A DNA stretch of 36,220 bases, from NCBI GenBank assembly GCA_945921635.1, contig CAMEKZ010000004.1, positions 1 through 36,220 of the forward strand. Direction: 5' to 3'. The notes below the pieces were generated by a model. That model was given only the letters and a program-made list of their open reading frames with translations, had not been told where the DNA came from and searched no databases. Below, one piece after another: positions 19,215 through 30,578 of this stretch. The DNA is from an uncultured Clostridia bacterium (GTDB lineage Bacteria; Bacillota; Clostridia; Oscillospirales; Ruminococcaceae). The position numbers and the translations under genes are program-made. Within the stretch, counting starts at the first letter, position 1. Every line of letters begins with the position of its first letter.

Positions 19215-19245
19215 AAGCGGCGTTGCACTACACTCAACGCCGCTT
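19215..19245. terminator. Bidirectional terminator between convergent genes
   Basis: aagcggcgttg / caacgccgctt perfect stem followed by T-rich sequence. Confidence 0.75.
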
Positions 19246-19252
19246 TTAATTC

Positions 19253-20095
19253 TTATATCACCTTAACGCAAACCCGATTTTTCTCTTCCTTAGCCTTATA
19301 CAGCATCTCATCAGCCTCACGGAGTATATCCTCTATCCCCTCACTGCTGTACACTCCGCCTATGCTCACCGACAACTTTATCTGTGGGTACTCCTCTATC
19401 GAGGACGCGCTCACCTTGTCCTTTATCAGTTGCAGCTTTTCTTTAAATATTTCCTTGGGAATATCATTGAATATTATAATAAACTCGTCACCGCCGAAGC
19501 GCACCAGCGTATCTGTGCTTCTGACCGAGGAAAATGCCGCATTTACTATCGTTTTTAACGCGAGGTCGCCTGCGTTGTGTCCGTAGGTGTCGTTTATAGC
19601 CTTAAAATCGTCACAGTCAAAGATTGCCGCGGCGTGCACGTTTTTGAGTGCTTTTACCTGCTCTTCATAATATGTACGATTAAACGCGCCGGTCAGCGAA
19701 TCAGTATACAGCTTTTTGGTATACGCGGTTATGGTCTTTGAAAAAACGTCCTTGCCGTATGCGCCGAAAAGCGTCTCGTCATCTGTCTTGTTCACCATTT
19801 CAAGCGCATAGGGCAGCCCGTCTACCTCGACATACATCGAGATAACATGGAAAACCTCATTATCAACAAATTCATACTTTGTCATTCTGCACTTGTTGCT
19901 AAGCGCTTTTACAGAAATGCAGTTTTCGCACCGTCTGTCCTTGTTCCACACCGCATAGCACTCGTACGGCTTTTCGACAAGCTCGCCGTCCTTGTTAAAA
20001 GCGTACTGTATCGCAAGATTTACATTTACAAGTCTTACTATATCAAACACGTTTTTCAGCTTGTTTAAAAAATCAAAAGCCTCCTGCTTTGTCAT
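19253..20095 (-). CDS. GGDEF-domain diguanylate cyclase with Cys-containing N-terminal domain
   Basis: RFGGDEF, FDCDDFKAINDTYGHNAGD; N-terminal C-Y-A-V-W...RRCENC...C. Confidence 0.9.
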   Translation of the reverse strand: MTKQEAFDFLNKLKNVFDIVRLVNVNLAIQYAFNKDGELVEKPYECYAVWNKDRRCENCISVKALSNKCRMTKYEFVDNEVFHVISMYVEVDGLPYALEMVNKTDDETLFGAYGKDVFSKTITAYTKKLYTDSLTGAFNRTYYEEQVKALKNVHAAAIFDCDDFKAINDTYGHNAGDLALKTIVNAAFSSVRSTDTLVRFGGDEFIIIFNDIPKEIFKEKLQLIKDKVSASSIEEYPQIKLSVSIGGVYSSEGIEDILREADEMLYKAKEEKNRVCVKVI

Positions 20096-20218
20096 TGCTT
20101 TTCACCCTTTCAAAACGCGGATTTATTTGTTCTACACGATATGATTATACCGCTTTTTGCACTCAGTGTCAATCGCCGAAATAATTCTTTTACCTATGAT
20201 TGAATTTCGCGGGAAACC

Positions 20219-20341
20219 ATGGTATAATAACCGCAAAGCGGTTATTATACTCACTTATGTCCTCGCAGATACGCAAATCAGAGATTTGCTCCCTGCGGAT
20301 CGGACAATTATACCATAAATTCACGGAATTTATGGTATAAT
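20219..20341. repeat. Three consecutive hairpins with shared ATGGTATAAT/ATTATACCAT ends
   Basis: gtataataaccgc-aaa-gcggttattatac (20222-20250); cgcag..gcaaatc-aga-gatttgc..ctgcg (20264-20297); attataccataaattc-acg-gaatttatggtataat (20307-20341). Confidence 0.7.
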
Positions 20342-20376
20342 ATAATATAATAAATAAATCAGTCGGAGATGGTTTT

Positions 20377-20901
20377 ATGACAGGAATTATACTGTTTCAG
20401 TCAAAATACGGTGCAACCGAAAAATACGCAGACTGGCTTTCGCAGGAAACGGGTTTTCCTTGTATCGAAACGAAAAAAGCGTCGGTAAAGCAAATTATAG
20501 ATTATGATGTAATTATTCTCGGCGGCGGTGTCTACGCCTCTGGTATTGCAGGAATGTCATTTTTGAAGAAAAATATCTCTGCACTAAGCGAGAAGAAAAT
20601 AATTATTTTCTGCTGCGGTATGGCTCCCTTTGACGACAGCACAATTATAGAAATAAAAAATCACAACATGAAAGAAATGCCGTCCGTTCCTCTGTTTTAC
20701 TGCCGCGGTGCTTGTAACACAGAAAAAATGTCCTTTACCGACAGGGCGCTTTGCAATATGCTCAGAAAAGCCGTTGCCAAGAAAAACCCCGAAGATTATA
20801 ATGTGTTGGAAAAGGCTCTGATTGAGGCAGAAAACGAAAACTGCGACTGGACGGATAAGAAATACTTAGAGCCGATTATCGAGTACATAAACAAGCTTTG
20901 A
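20377..20901 (+). CDS. flavodoxin-domain protein
   Basis: MTGIILFQSKYGATEKYADWLS, VIILGGGVYASGI; HemG/flavodoxin-like fold. Confidence 0.85.
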   Translation: MTGIILFQSKYGATEKYADWLSQETGFPCIETKKASVKQIIDYDVIILGGGVYASGIAGMSFLKKNISALSEKKIIIFCCGMAPFDDSTIIEIKNHNMKEMPSVPLFYCRGACNTEKMSFTDRALCNMLRKAVAKKNPEDYNVLEKALIEAENENCDWTDKKYLEPIIEYINKL

Positions 20902-20931
20902 TAATTTCCCGACAGGCAGAAATACACAAAA

Positions 20932-21224
20932 TGCCGACAGCGATTAAACTGTCGGCTCAGCTTGTCGAAAAAGTGATTTTTCGACAAGCTGTCAGACTTC
21001 GAGAAACACGCGCAGACGAGGAAAAAGCCGCCGTAGGCGTACAAAGGTACGGTAGGCGGCTTTTGACGAAGTAAGCAAAAACGCTTTCGGAGAGCCGATG
21101 TGAGGCTCTCCGAAACTTATAAAAAAGCAACCTATAAATCAATCTCAATTATTTGAAAAAACTGCGTTTTTGCGGTGCGTGGGTTTATCGACAGTCTGTG
21201 CCGACAGCGATTAAACTGTCGGCT
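20932..21224. repeat. Hairpin-rich element bracketed by 26-bp perfect direct repeats
   Basis: tgccgacagcgattaaactgtcggct at 20932-20957 and 21199-21224; internal perfect stems of 15, 10 and 12 bp. Confidence 0.7.
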
Positions 21225-21251
21225 TTTGTTCTGTTTACTCGTGTAATCATC

Positions 21252-24101
21252 TTAAAGCGTAATCTGCTCGCTTCTGTCCACCCCGAGCAAGGGTGCGAGA
21301 TACTTTCCCGTATAGGACTCCGGCACAGCCGCGACCTCCTCGGGTGTACCCTTTGCAATTACCGTGCCGCCCTTATCTCCACCCTCGGGACCCATATCAA
21401 TGATATAGTCTGCGGTCTTTATCACATCCAGGTTATGCTCGATAACCAGCACCGTGTTTCCTCCGTCGGTCAGCTTCTGCAAAACATCAATCAGCTTGTG
21501 CACATCGGCGGTATGCAGTCCGGTGGTCGGCTCGTCAAGAATATAGACGGTCTTGCCTGTCGCCCGCTTTGACAGCTCGGTCGCAAGCTTTACGCGCTGC
21601 GCCTCGCCGCCCGAAAGTGTGGTCGCGGGCTGACCGATTTTGACATATCCCAGTCCCACATCGTAAAGCGTCTGTAGCTTGCGGCGGATTTTTTCGTGGT
21701 TTTCAAAGAAGGAAAGTCCCTCCTCCACCGTCATTTCAAGCACATCGTAAATGCTCTTGCCTTTGTATTTTACTTCGAGAGTTTCGCGGTTATAGCGCTT
21801 GCCCTTGCAGACCTCGCACGGCACATAAATATCGGGGAGAAAGTGCATCTCTATCTTGTTTATGCCGTCGCCCTCGCACGCCTCACAGCGGCCGCCCTTT
21901 ACATTAAAGGAAAATCTGCCCGCGTTATAGCCGCGCATTTTCGCGTCGTTTGTCGAGGCGAAAAGCTCGCGTATGTCGTTGAACACGCCCGTATAGGTCG
22001 CGGGGTTCGAGCGCGGGGTTCTGGCTATCGGTGACTGGTCTATCGCGTTTACCTTGTCGAGATATTCCTCGCCCTTAAAGGTATCAAAATCCCCCGCCCT
22101 TATCCTTGCGCGGTTTAGCCTTGCGACAAGGTGCTTGTACACTATCTCGTTTATCAGCGAGCTTTTGCCGCTTCCCGACACACCTGTTATGCAGGTAAAT
22201 ATGCCGAGCGGAATTTTTACCGTGATGTTTTTCAGGTTGTTTTCGCGGCAGCCTGTTATCTGAAGCCAACGCTTGTCCGGCTTTCTGCGCTCTTTCGGTA
22301 TCTCAATTTTTAGTGCGCCGCTGAGGTACTGACCCGTTATCGAGCGCTTGCAGTTAATCACATCGTCGATTGTACCCGCGCAGATAACCTCACCGCCGTG
22401 TACTCCCGCACCGGGGCCAATATCCACGATAAAATCCGCCGCCCGCATGGTGTCCTCGTCATGCTCTACTACAATAAGCGTGTTTCCGAGGTCGCGCAGG
22501 TGCTTCAGCGTTGCGATGAGCTTGTCATTGTCGCGCTGATGCAGACCTATGCTTGGCTCGTCAAGGATATAAAGCACACCCATAAGCGAGCTTCCTATCT
22601 GGGTCGCAAGCCGTATACGCTGGCTTTCACCGCCGGACAGAGTACCCGCCGAGCGCGAAAGCGTCAGGTATTCAAGTCCGACACTCTTTAAAAAGCCAAG
22701 CCTTTCGCGTATCTCCTTTAAAATCTGCTTTGCTATCATCATATCGCGCTCGGAAAGCTGTATCGAGTTTACAAAATCCAGCGCGTCGGTGACACTCATA
22801 TTACAGAACTCGTTGATATTCTTTCCACAGACCGTGACGCCGAGCGCTTCTTTTTTCAGTCGCTGACCGTGACAGTCGGGGCAGACCACATCTCCCATAT
22901 ACTGCGCGATATCCTCACGAGAATAGATACTGGTGGTTTCCTTGTATCTTCGCTCAAGGTTGTTTATTACTCCCTCAAAGGCGGTCATATACACCCCGCC
23001 GCCCTGCTCGCGGCTGCGCTCTACCCTGATTTTTTCTCCGTCAGTACCGTAAAGCAGAGCGTTCAGCTGTTTTTCGGTGAGCTTATTTATCGGTGTATCC
23101 ACATCAAAGCCGTACTCTCTTGCAATCGCGTCAAAATACATCTGCGCGATAGTGCCGTCGGCGTACTTCCAGCCGCTCGCCTTTATCACGTTTTCGCGGA
23201 TGGTAAGCTCGCGGTTCGGGATAATAAGATCCACATCTATTCGTCTGTATATGCCGAGACCCGTACAGGTCGGGCACGCGCCGAAGGGGTTGTTGAACGA
23301 GAACATTCTCGGCACAAGCTCCTCCATGCTGACCCCGTGCTCGGGGCAGGCGTAGTTCTGCGAGAACATAAGCTCCTCGCCGTCTATTACATCAATGATA
23401 ATAAGTCCGTCGGAGAGATTTCCCGCTACCTCGATGCTGTCGGTAAGGCGGGATTTTATGTCCGGCTTCAGCACAAGTCGATCGATAACAACCTCGATAT
23501 TGTGCTTTTTATTTTTTTCAAGCTTTATCTTCTCGGACAAGTCATAGATTATGCCGTCCACGCGCACCCTCGCGTAGCCCTGCTTTATAAGCCCCTCGAA
23601 CTCCTTCTGGTACTCGCCCTTTCTTCCTCTGACGATTGGAGCAAGTATCTGGAACTTTGTCCGCTCAGGCAGCGCCATAATCTTATCCACAATCTGGTCT
23701 ACCGTCTGCTGTTTTATCTCCTTGCCGCACACGGGGCAATGAGGTACGCCCACCCGCGCATATAAAAGTCGCAGATAGTCGTATATCTCGGTTACCGTGC
23801 CGACGGTAGAACGCGGGTTTTTAGAGGTGGTTTTCTGGTCAATGGATATGGCGGGCGAAAGTCCCTCTATGCTGTCCACATCGGGCTTTTCCATCTGTCC
23901 GAGGAACATTCTCGCGTAGGACGAAAGGCTCTCAATATACCGTCTCTGACCGTCCGCGTAAATTGTATCGAACGCAAGCGAGGATTTTCCCGAACCCGAA
24001 AGTCCCGTCATGACAATCAGCTTGTCACGCGGCAGCTCGATGTCGATATTCTTCAGGTTATGCTCTCTTGCGCCCTTTATGACTATTTTATCAATGCTCA
24101 T
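21252..24101 (-). CDS. uvrA: excinuclease ABC subunit A
   Basis: 949 aa, two ABC ATPase modules ([50 protein letters not shown]), [16 protein letters not shown] zinc motifs. Confidence 0.98.
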   Translation of the reverse strand: MSIDKIVIKGAREHNLKNIDIELPRDKLIVMTGLSGSGKSSLAFDTIYADGQRRYIESLSSYARMFLGQMEKPDVDSIEGLSPAISIDQKTTSKNPRSTVGTVTEIYDYLRLLYARVGVPHCPVCGKEIKQQTVDQIVDKIMALPERTKFQILAPIVRGRKGEYQKEFEGLIKQGYARVRVDGIIYDLSEKIKLEKNKKHNIEVVIDRLVLKPDIKSRLTDSIEVAGNLSDGLIIIDVIDGEELMFSQNYACPEHGVSMEELVPRMFSFNNPFGACPTCTGLGIYRRIDVDLIIPNRELTIRENVIKASGWKYADGTIAQMYFDAIAREYGFDVDTPINKLTEKQLNALLYGTDGEKIRVERSREQGGGVYMTAFEGVINNLERRYKETTSIYSREDIAQYMGDVVCPDCHGQRLKKEALGVTVCGKNINEFCNMSVTDALDFVNSIQLSERDMMIAKQILKEIRERLGFLKSVGLEYLTLSRSAGTLSGGESQRIRLATQIGSSLMGVLYILDEPSIGLHQRDNDKLIATLKHLRDLGNTLIVVEHDEDTMRAADFIVDIGPGAGVHGGEVICAGTIDDVINCKRSITGQYLSGALKIEIPKERRKPDKRWLQITGCRENNLKNITVKIPLGIFTCITGVSGSGKSSLINEIVYKHLVARLNRARIRAGDFDTFKGEEYLDKVNAIDQSPIARTPRSNPATYTGVFNDIRELFASTNDAKMRGYNAGRFSFNVKGGRCEACEGDGINKIEMHFLPDIYVPCEVCKGKRYNRETLEVKYKGKSIYDVLEMTVEEGLSFFENHEKIRRKLQTLYDVGLGYVKIGQPATTLSGGEAQRVKLATELSKRATGKTVYILDEPTTGLHTADVHKLIDVLQKLTDGGNTVLVIEHNLDVIKTADYIIDMGPEGGDKGGTVIAKGTPEEVAAVPESYTGKYLAPLLGVDRSEQITL

Positions 24102-24113
24102 TATTTTCTCCGT

Positions 24114-26069
24114 TTATTTTTGTTCTCTTAACTCTTTTATCTTATCGCGCAGGTATGCCGCGTGCTCGAAGTCAAGCAGCTTTGCCGCGTTTCTCATCTC
24201 GGCGGTGTACTGCTTTATCAGCTCCTCGCGCTGTGCCTTTGTCATATTTCTCGGCTTTTTCTCCTTGCCCGCCGAAATCTCCAGCACCGCTCTTACGTCC
24301 TTTACTATCGTTTTCGGGGTTATGCCGTGCTCTTCGTTGTACTTCATCTGTATTTCGCGGCGGCGGTTGGTTTCGGTGACGGCGCGCTCCATGCTGTCGG
24401 TCACGGTGTCGGCATACATGATTACCTTGCCGCCCGCGTTTCGCGCCGCTCGGCCTATTGTCTGGATAAGCGAGGTTTCGCTTCGCAAAAAGCCCTCCTT
24501 GTCCGCGTCGAGTATCGCGACGAGCGATACCTCGGGCAGGTCAAGTCCCTCACGCAAAAGGTTTATTCCGACCAGTACGTCAAAGACGTGCATACGCAGA
24601 TCGCGTATTATCTCCATACGCTCTATCGAATCTATATCGTGGTGCATATAGCGGATTTTTACTCCGAGCTTTTCGTAGTACGCGGTCAGATCCTCCGCCA
24701 TTTTCTTAGTGAGCGTGGTTATCAGCACGCACTCGCCCTTTTGTACGCGCTCGTTTATCTCGGAATAAAGATCCTCTATCTGACCCTCGACCGGCTTTAT
24801 CTCTACCAGCGGGTCGAGCAGTCCGGTCGGTCTTATCACCTGCTCGGCGATATTTTCGGCGCGCTCCTTTTCATACTGTGGGGGCGTTGGCGGGGCAGGT
24901 ACCACCTGATTTATCATCGAGGAAAACTCGTCAAAGTTCATCGGGCGGTTATCGTATGCGGACGGCAGACGAAAGCCGTAATCTATAAGGTTTTTCTTGC
25001 GGGCAAAATCTCCGCCGTACATTCCGCGCACCTGCGGGAGCGTGACATGGCTCTCGTCTATAAACATCAGAAAATCTTTCGGAAAATGGTGCATAAGCGT
25101 TATCGGAGAGCTGCCAGGCTCTCTGCCAGCAAGCACGCGCGAATAGTTTTCTACACCCTTGCAGGTGCCTATCTCTCGCAGCATCTCCATATCATAGCGG
25201 GTGCGCTGTTCTATCCTCTGTGCTTCTATCAGCTTGTGATTTTCGGTGAAATACTGCACGCGCTGCTCCATCTCGTCCTCAATGTCGCTTAGCGCCTTGT
25301 CAAGCCTGTCCTTGCCGACAATGTAGTGCGACGCGGGAAAGATAGCCACATGAGAAAAGCGGCGCTTGACCTCACCCGTCACAACATCTATCTCGGAAAT
25401 TCTGTCTATCTCGTCGCCGAAAAATTCTACTCTTATTGCCTTGTCCGAGGTTGCCCCGGCGGGGAAAATCTCCAGTACATCTCCGCGCACGCGGAACTTG
25501 TTACGGACAAAGTTCATATCGTTTCGCTCGTACTGTATATCCACAAGCCGCTTTATTATCTCGTCGCGGCTTTTCTCCTGCCCCTCGCGGATTGACAGCA
25601 TATTCTCGCGATAGTCCTCGGGACTGCCGAGGCTGTATATGCAGGACACGCTTGCCACGATAATCACATCTCTGCGCTCGGCAAGCGCAGCAGTCGCGGA
25701 GTGACGAAGCCGGTCTATCTCGTCATTTATCGCGCTGTCCTTTTCGATATATGCATCTGTGGACGGTATATACGCCTCCGGCTGATAATAGTCGTAGTAT
25801 GATACGAAATATTCTACCGCGTTGTCGGGGAAAAATTCCTTAAACTCGCTGCAAAGCTGTGCGGCAAGCGTTTTGTTGTGGGCAAGTATCAGCGTGGGTC
25901 GGTTTACCTTTTCTATGATATTCGCCATAGTAAAGGCCTTTCCCGATACTGTAACGCCGAGCAGTATCTGCTCCCTGTCTCCGTCAAGCACACCCTTTAC
26001 AAGGCTGTCTATCGCCTGCGGCTGGTCGCCTGTCGGCTTGTAGTCGGATTTAAGTACAAAATGATCCAT
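24114..26069 (-). CDS. uvrB: excinuclease ABC subunit B with atypical Walker A
   Basis: [60 protein letters not shown]-terminal UVR domain; Walker A reads GVTVSGKA. Confidence 0.97.
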   Translation of the reverse strand: MDHFVLKSDYKPTGDQPQAIDSLVKGVLDGDREQILLGVTVSGKAFTMANIIEKVNRPTLILAHNKTLAAQLCSEFKEFFPDNAVEYFVSYYDYYQPEAYIPSTDAYIEKDSAINDEIDRLRHSATAALAERRDVIIVASVSCIYSLGSPEDYRENMLSIREGQEKSRDEIIKRLVDIQYERNDMNFVRNKFRVRGDVLEIFPAGATSDKAIRVEFFGDEIDRISEIDVVTGEVKRRFSHVAIFPASHYIVGKDRLDKALSDIEDEMEQRVQYFTENHKLIEAQRIEQRTRYDMEMLREIGTCKGVENYSRVLAGREPGSSPITLMHHFPKDFLMFIDESHVTLPQVRGMYGGDFARKKNLIDYGFRLPSAYDNRPMNFDEFSSMINQVVPAPPTPPQYEKERAENIAEQVIRPTGLLDPLVEIKPVEGQIEDLYSEINERVQKGECVLITTLTKKMAEDLTAYYEKLGVKIRYMHHDIDSIERMEIIRDLRMHVFDVLVGINLLREGLDLPEVSLVAILDADKEGFLRSETSLIQTIGRAARNAGGKVIMYADTVTDSMERAVTETNRRREIQMKYNEEHGITPKTIVKDVRAVLEISAGKEKKPRNMTKAQREELIKQYTAEMRNAAKLLDFEHAAYLRDKIKELREQK

Positions 26070-26087
26070 ATTTCCTCCTAACTGCAC

Positions 26088-26789
26088 TCACAGCTCGTTC
26101 CATATATCGGGCAGCATATCGTTTTCGCGCATCGAAAGGCAGCCATGCATACCGACTATTATATGGTCGGCAAGATAAATCCCCGCTCGTTCAAGCAGGT
26201 TAAAAATATTTCGTGTAAGAATTTTATCTTCCTGCGAGGGCATTTCGCTGCCCTTAGGGTGGTTGTGTGCAAGGACAACTATCGGACAGCGCCGAGCCGC
26301 AACCTTTTCTATCAGCTTCAGAACATCGGGCTTTACCTGCTCTATCGTACCTGTACTTATTATCTCCTGAGATACAAAACGATACTCGCTATCAAGAAAA
26401 ATCATCCGCACCTGCTCTGCGTCCGCAAAGCGAAACAGCCCCGCGCAGTAATCCTTTACCGCGCCCGAGCCGGACAGCGGCTCGCCCTTTACTACACTTT
26501 CGGAAAGCATACGCATGATATTTGCACGAAGCACAATTATCATCTGTGCGGTCGCCGCGCCGACTCCCTGCACCTCGCGCAGCTCCTTTTCCGAAGCAGA
26601 AAACACACCCGACAGAGAGCCGAATTTATCTATCAGCTTATGCGCCACAGGGTTTGTGTCACAGCGCTTTGACGAGCTGTACAGCATCATTTCTAGCAGC
26701 TCATGCGTTTCAAAGCTGCCCGCGCCCTGCTCGCGCAGGCGGTTTAACATACGCTCTCTGTGACCGTCGTGCATATTCTTTTCACTCAA
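26088..26789 (-). CDS. radC: RadC/JAB-family protein
   Basis: VLAHNHPKGSEMPSQED, HIIVG; the listed start (26843) lies inside a hairpin, so a TTG near 26789 with an upstream G-rich RBS is more likely. Confidence 0.85.
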   Translation of the reverse strand: MSEKNMHDGHRERMLNRLREQGAGSFETHELLEMMLYSSSKRCDTNPVAHKLIDKFGSLSGVFSASEKELREVQGVGAATAQMIIVLRANIMRMLSESVVKGEPLSGSGAVKDYCAGLFRFADAEQVRMIFLDSEYRFVSQEIISTGTIEQVKPDVLKLIEKVAARRCPIVVLAHNHPKGSEMPSQEDKILTRNIFNLLERAGIYLADHIIVGMHGCLSMRENDMLPDIWNEL

Positions 26790-26825
26790 TGCCAAACCGC
26801 CCCTTTCCGATGGATTTTGTTTAAT

Positions 26826-26856
26826 TAAGGCAGCACGTTGCACGCACTGCCTTAAA
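26826..26856 (-). terminator. hairpin between ilvD and radC
   Basis: ttaaggcag...ctgccttaa inverted repeat. Confidence 0.5.
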
Positions 26857-26873
26857 TGTAAATATCAGTAATC

Positions 26874-28529
26874 TCAATCAGCAAACACAGCGCCTGTGTT
26901 CGAGCTTGTTACCTGCTTTGCATAGCGCTTTAAGTAGCCGTCAAGCTGCTTTGGCGGGAGTATACCCTTTTCCTTGCGCTTTGCGATGGTTTCCTCATCA
27001 ACTAAAAGCTCGATGCTTCTCTCGGGGATATTGATGTGGATTTTATCACCCGACTCTACAAACGCGATAAGTCCGCCCTCTGCCGCCTCGGGAGAAACAT
27101 GACCTACCGCCGCGCCGCGGCTTGCACCGCTGAAACGTCCGTCGGTGATAAGAGCTACGCTTCCGTCAAGTCCCTTACCTACGATTGCCGCCGTGGGCGC
27201 GAGCATCTCGGGCATACCGGGGCCGCCCTTTGGTCCCTCATAGCGGATAACGACAACATCACCGGGTATAATCACGTTGTTCAGTATAGCGTCTACTGCC
27301 GCCTGCTCGCCGTCAAATACCTTTGCAGTACCGATAAAGTCCATCATCTCGGGCTTTACCGCGCCCTGCTTTACAACCGAGCCGTTTTCTGCGAGGTTGC
27401 CGCTGAGTATCGCGATACCGCCGTCCTTTCTTATCGGATTGTCACAGGTGTGAATAATCACGCCGTCAGCATTTGCCGCCTTGCTTATTCTGTCAGCCTG
27501 TGTGCCGGTTACCGTAAGTACATCGGTGTTTATATGGCCGCCCTTTGACAGCTCCTTGATAACAGCCTGTATACCGCCTACATCGTTTAAGTCGGTGATG
27601 AATACATCACTTGCGGGGTTCAGCTTTGACAGCTGCGGAGTCTTTCTGCTCATGCTGTCTATATCCTCAAGCTTTATATCAACGCCCGCCTCATGCGCTA
27701 TTGCAAGCAGGTGTAAAACCGTGTTTGAAGAAGCTCCGATAGCCATATCGGTAGCAAGCGCGTTAAGCATATTCTTCTTTGTGATGATGTCCTTGGGTCT
27801 GATATTTTCCTTTACAAGTCCTACTATTCTCTCGCCCGTTTCCTTTGCGATACGGCGTCTTGCCGAGTTTACCGCAGGCTCTGTACCCGAAAAAGGCATA
27901 GCAAGACCGATAGCTTCTGTCAGGCAGTTCATCGAGTTTGCCGTGTACATACCCGAGCATGAGCCGCAGGTAGGACAAGCGTTGTTTTCATAGTCCTTTA
28001 TTACATCGTCACCTATCTCGCCGTTTGAGTACTGGCCGATAGCCTCGTAAATCTCGCTGTAGCCGACCCTCTTTCCCTGTACCTTACCGGGGTTCATCGG
28101 GCCGCCGCCTACGAATATAGCGGGGAGATTCAGTCTTGCCGCTGCCATAATCATACCGGGTACAATTTTGTCGCAGTTAGGGATAAATACGATTCCGTCA
28201 AGCGGGTGCGCTGTCAGCATAACCTCGATGCTGTCCGCGATAAGCTCACGCGAAGCAAGAGAGTATCTCATACCCTTGTGGTTCATCGCAAGGCCGTCAC
28301 ATACGCCGATTGTGAAAAACTCAAACGGTACACCGCCTGCGTTTCTGATACCGTCCTTTACCATTCTCGATATTTCGTGCAGATGCGCGTGTCCCGGTAC
28401 ATAGTCACTTGCTGCGCAGACAACCGCGATAAACGGCTTATCCATCTCGCTGTCGATTACTCCGAGGGCTTTCAGCAAAGCCTTATGCGGGGTTCTGTCA
28501 ACTCCGCTTTTGATTAAATCACTTCTCAT
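26874..28529 (-). CDS. ilvD: dihydroxy-acid dehydratase
   Basis: 551 aa; [58 protein letters not shown]. Confidence 0.98.
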   Translation of the reverse strand: MRSDLIKSGVDRTPHKALLKALGVIDSEMDKPFIAVVCAASDYVPGHAHLHEISRMVKDGIRNAGGVPFEFFTIGVCDGLAMNHKGMRYSLASRELIADSIEVMLTAHPLDGIVFIPNCDKIVPGMIMAAARLNLPAIFVGGGPMNPGKVQGKRVGYSEIYEAIGQYSNGEIGDDVIKDYENNACPTCGSCSGMYTANSMNCLTEAIGLAMPFSGTEPAVNSARRRIAKETGERIVGLVKENIRPKDIITKKNMLNALATDMAIGASSNTVLHLLAIAHEAGVDIKLEDIDSMSRKTPQLSKLNPASDVFITDLNDVGGIQAVIKELSKGGHINTDVLTVTGTQADRISKAANADGVIIHTCDNPIRKDGGIAILSGNLAENGSVVKQGAVKPEMMDFIGTAKVFDGEQAAVDAILNNVIIPGDVVVIRYEGPKGGPGMPEMLAPTAAIVGKGLDGSVALITDGRFSGASRGAAVGHVSPEAAEGGLIAFVESGDKIHINIPERSIELLVDEETIAKRKEKGILPPKQLDGYLKRYAKQVTSSNTGAVFAD

Positions 28530-28585
28530 TTTTTACATTCCTTTCCTATTTAAAGCGGCATAAATGCCGTAATAATCAGAACTGT

Positions 28586-29536
28586 TTATTTTTTGCCGAG
28601 CATGGCGCTTCCTATCATGCCCGCCTCATTTGCGAGCGAGCAGATAACAATCTCGGTGTTCTTTTCGCTGTTTTTGGAGTAAATCTGCTCCTTCACCTGC
28701 TGTCTTAGCGGTATCAGCAGATTATCCCCCTCGTTGCACACTCCCCCGCCGATACAAAGAATATCCGGCTGGAAAATGTTTATCACATTGGCGATTCCGC
28801 AGGCGAGGTATTTTATGTACCTTGCAACTACCTCTTTTCCGCCCGGGTCGCCTAGCTTTGCAGCGTTGAACGCGGTGCGCGCCGAGATTTTCCCGTCCTT
28901 TTCGACAAGCTCTCTGAGCTTGCCCTCAGGATTTTGCTCTATCATTTCGGCAGTCATGTGTATAAGTCCGGTTGCCGACGCATACGCCTCAAAACAGCCC
29001 TTGCGGCCGCAGGTGCACTCGTATCCGTCAACCTCAATTACGGTATGACCTATCTCACCGCCCGCGCAGTTAGAGCCGCTGTATATCTCGCCGTCTATGA
29101 TTATGCCCGAGCCTACGCCCGTGCCAAGGGTCATTATTACGGCGTTTTTCGCGCCCTTTGCAGCGCCCGCGATATACTCGCCGTATGCCGCGGCGTTCGC
29201 ATCATTTTCAAGTATTACCTTTTTGCCCAGCCTTTCGGATATATCCTTTGCGAGCGGAACATTGTCCCAGTGCAGGTTGTTTGAATACAACACCGCGCCG
29301 TTTTTCGCGTCCATAGTGCCCGGACAGCCGACACCGATGGTCTTTATCTTGTCAAGCTCCACGCCCGACAGCTCGACCGCCTTGTTTATCGCTTCAATAA
29401 CCGCTTCACGCACACCTTCGTAGCCGTTAGCGGAATGTGTCTTTACCGACGCGGAGGAAACAAGCGCCGCCGTTTCGTCAACGACACCCGCCTTGATATT
29501 CGTTCCGCCGATGTCCACGCCGAGATAATATTTCAT
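28586..29536 (-). CDS. ROK-family glucokinase
   Basis: GVDIGGTNIKAGVVDE, CTCGRKGCFEAYAS. Confidence 0.93.
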   Translation of the reverse strand: MKYYLGVDIGGTNIKAGVVDETAALVSSASVKTHSANGYEGVREAVIEAINKAVELSGVELDKIKTIGVGCPGTMDAKNGAVLYSNNLHWDNVPLAKDISERLGKKVILENDANAAAYGEYIAGAAKGAKNAVIMTLGTGVGSGIIIDGEIYSGSNCAGGEIGHTVIEVDGYECTCGRKGCFEAYASATGLIHMTAEMIEQNPEGKLRELVEKDGKISARTAFNAAKLGDPGGKEVVARYIKYLACGIANVINIFQPDILCIGGGVCNEGDNLLIPLRQQVKEQIYSKNSEKNTEIVICSLANEAGMIGSAMLGKK

Positions 29537-29627
29537 AATACTCTCCTTTGCTGATAGCTAAAGTCGTATTTATGGTCTCCGATAAAAACTATGCCGCAGA
29601 AAAGTGACAGAGGTCTTAGAGATGACC

Positions 29628-30578
29628 TTATATAATATCGGTGAGTATAAATTCGAGCTTGCCGCTCACGATGTAATCGCCGAAGCCTGCGGGTACGAAA
29701 AAGCTCTCGCCTTTTTTTGCAGGCACGCCGCCTATATCACCCTCTCCGTCAAGCACGAGGATTGAGTTGAACGACTTCTCAGACGCGCAAAGCTCCACCT
29801 TGCCGTCGCACTTGATTTTGTTAACGTTAAAGTATTCGCAGGAGCGCAGGAGCGTCTTTTCGCCGCCGCTTATCTTCTCCGTCTTGCCCTCAGGTCTGGT
29901 ATCGTATTTCGGCGGGCAAAGCTCGGTAACTTCTACCGCCTTTTCTACATGGAGCTGTCTCGGCTTTCCGTCAGCTCCCACCCTGCCGTAATCGTACACG
30001 CGGTAGGTGGTGTTTGAGTTCTGCTGTATCTCGGCGATAAGTATGCCCTTGCCGATTGCATGAAGCGTTCCCGCCTCGATAAAGAACACATCGCCTTTAT
30101 GCACAGGCACGTTGTTTGTCACCTCAAGCAGGGTGTTGTTTGCTATTCTCTCGGCAAACTCATCGCGTGAGATTTCCTTGTCAAAGCCGTAAATGAGCTG
30201 TGCGCCCTCGTTGCAGTCCACTATATACCACATCTCGGTCTTGCCGTACTCGCCCTCTACGCGCATTGCGTAGTCGTTGTTAGGGTGTACCTGTACCGAG
30301 AGATTGTCCTTCGCGTCAATCAGCTTTATAAGTATCGGGAAATACTCAAATCTGTCACAGTTTGTACCGAGCGCGGATTTATTTTCGCTGATATAGTTTG
30401 TCAGCGTTTTTCCCTTGTATTCTCCGTTTGCGATAACGCTTTCTCCGTCCTTGTGGCAGGAAAGCTCCCAGCTCTCGGCGATTTTGTCAGCCGCAGATAC
30501 CTTTCCGTATTCTTCTCTCAGTCTGTTTCCGCCCCAGATATAGTCCTTGCAGGGCGCGTCAAGCTTTAATATTTCCAT
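29628..30578 (-). CDS. manA: mannose-6-phosphate isomerase, class I
   Basis: KLIDAKDNLSVQVHPND, GKTEMWYIVD, GTLHAIGKG. Confidence 0.93.
   Translation of the reverse strand: MEILKLDAPCKDYIWGGNRLREEYGKVSAADKIAESWELSCHKDGESVIANGEYKGKTLTNYISENKSALGTNCDRFEYFPILIKLIDAKDNLSVQVHPNNDYAMRVEGEYGKTEMWYIVDCNEGAQLIYGFDKEISRDEFAERIANNTLLEVTNNVPVHKGDVFFIEAGTLHAIGKGILIAEIQQNSNTTYRVYDYGRVGADGKPRQLHVEKAVEVTELCPPKYDTRPEGKTEKISGGEKTLLRSCEYFNVNKIKCDGKVELCASEKSFNSILVLDGEGDIGGVPAKKGESFFVPAGFGDYIVSGKLEFILTDII

Noticed and set aside
22869-23765. 298-aa plus-strand ORF opposite uvrA
   Set aside because: Antisense shadow of uvrA codon structure; no RBS or domain signature.
24162-25292. 376-aa plus-strand ORF opposite uvrB
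   Set aside because: Shadow ORF antisense to a highly conserved gene; low-complexity Tyr/Leu/Arg-rich translation and no recognisable motifs.
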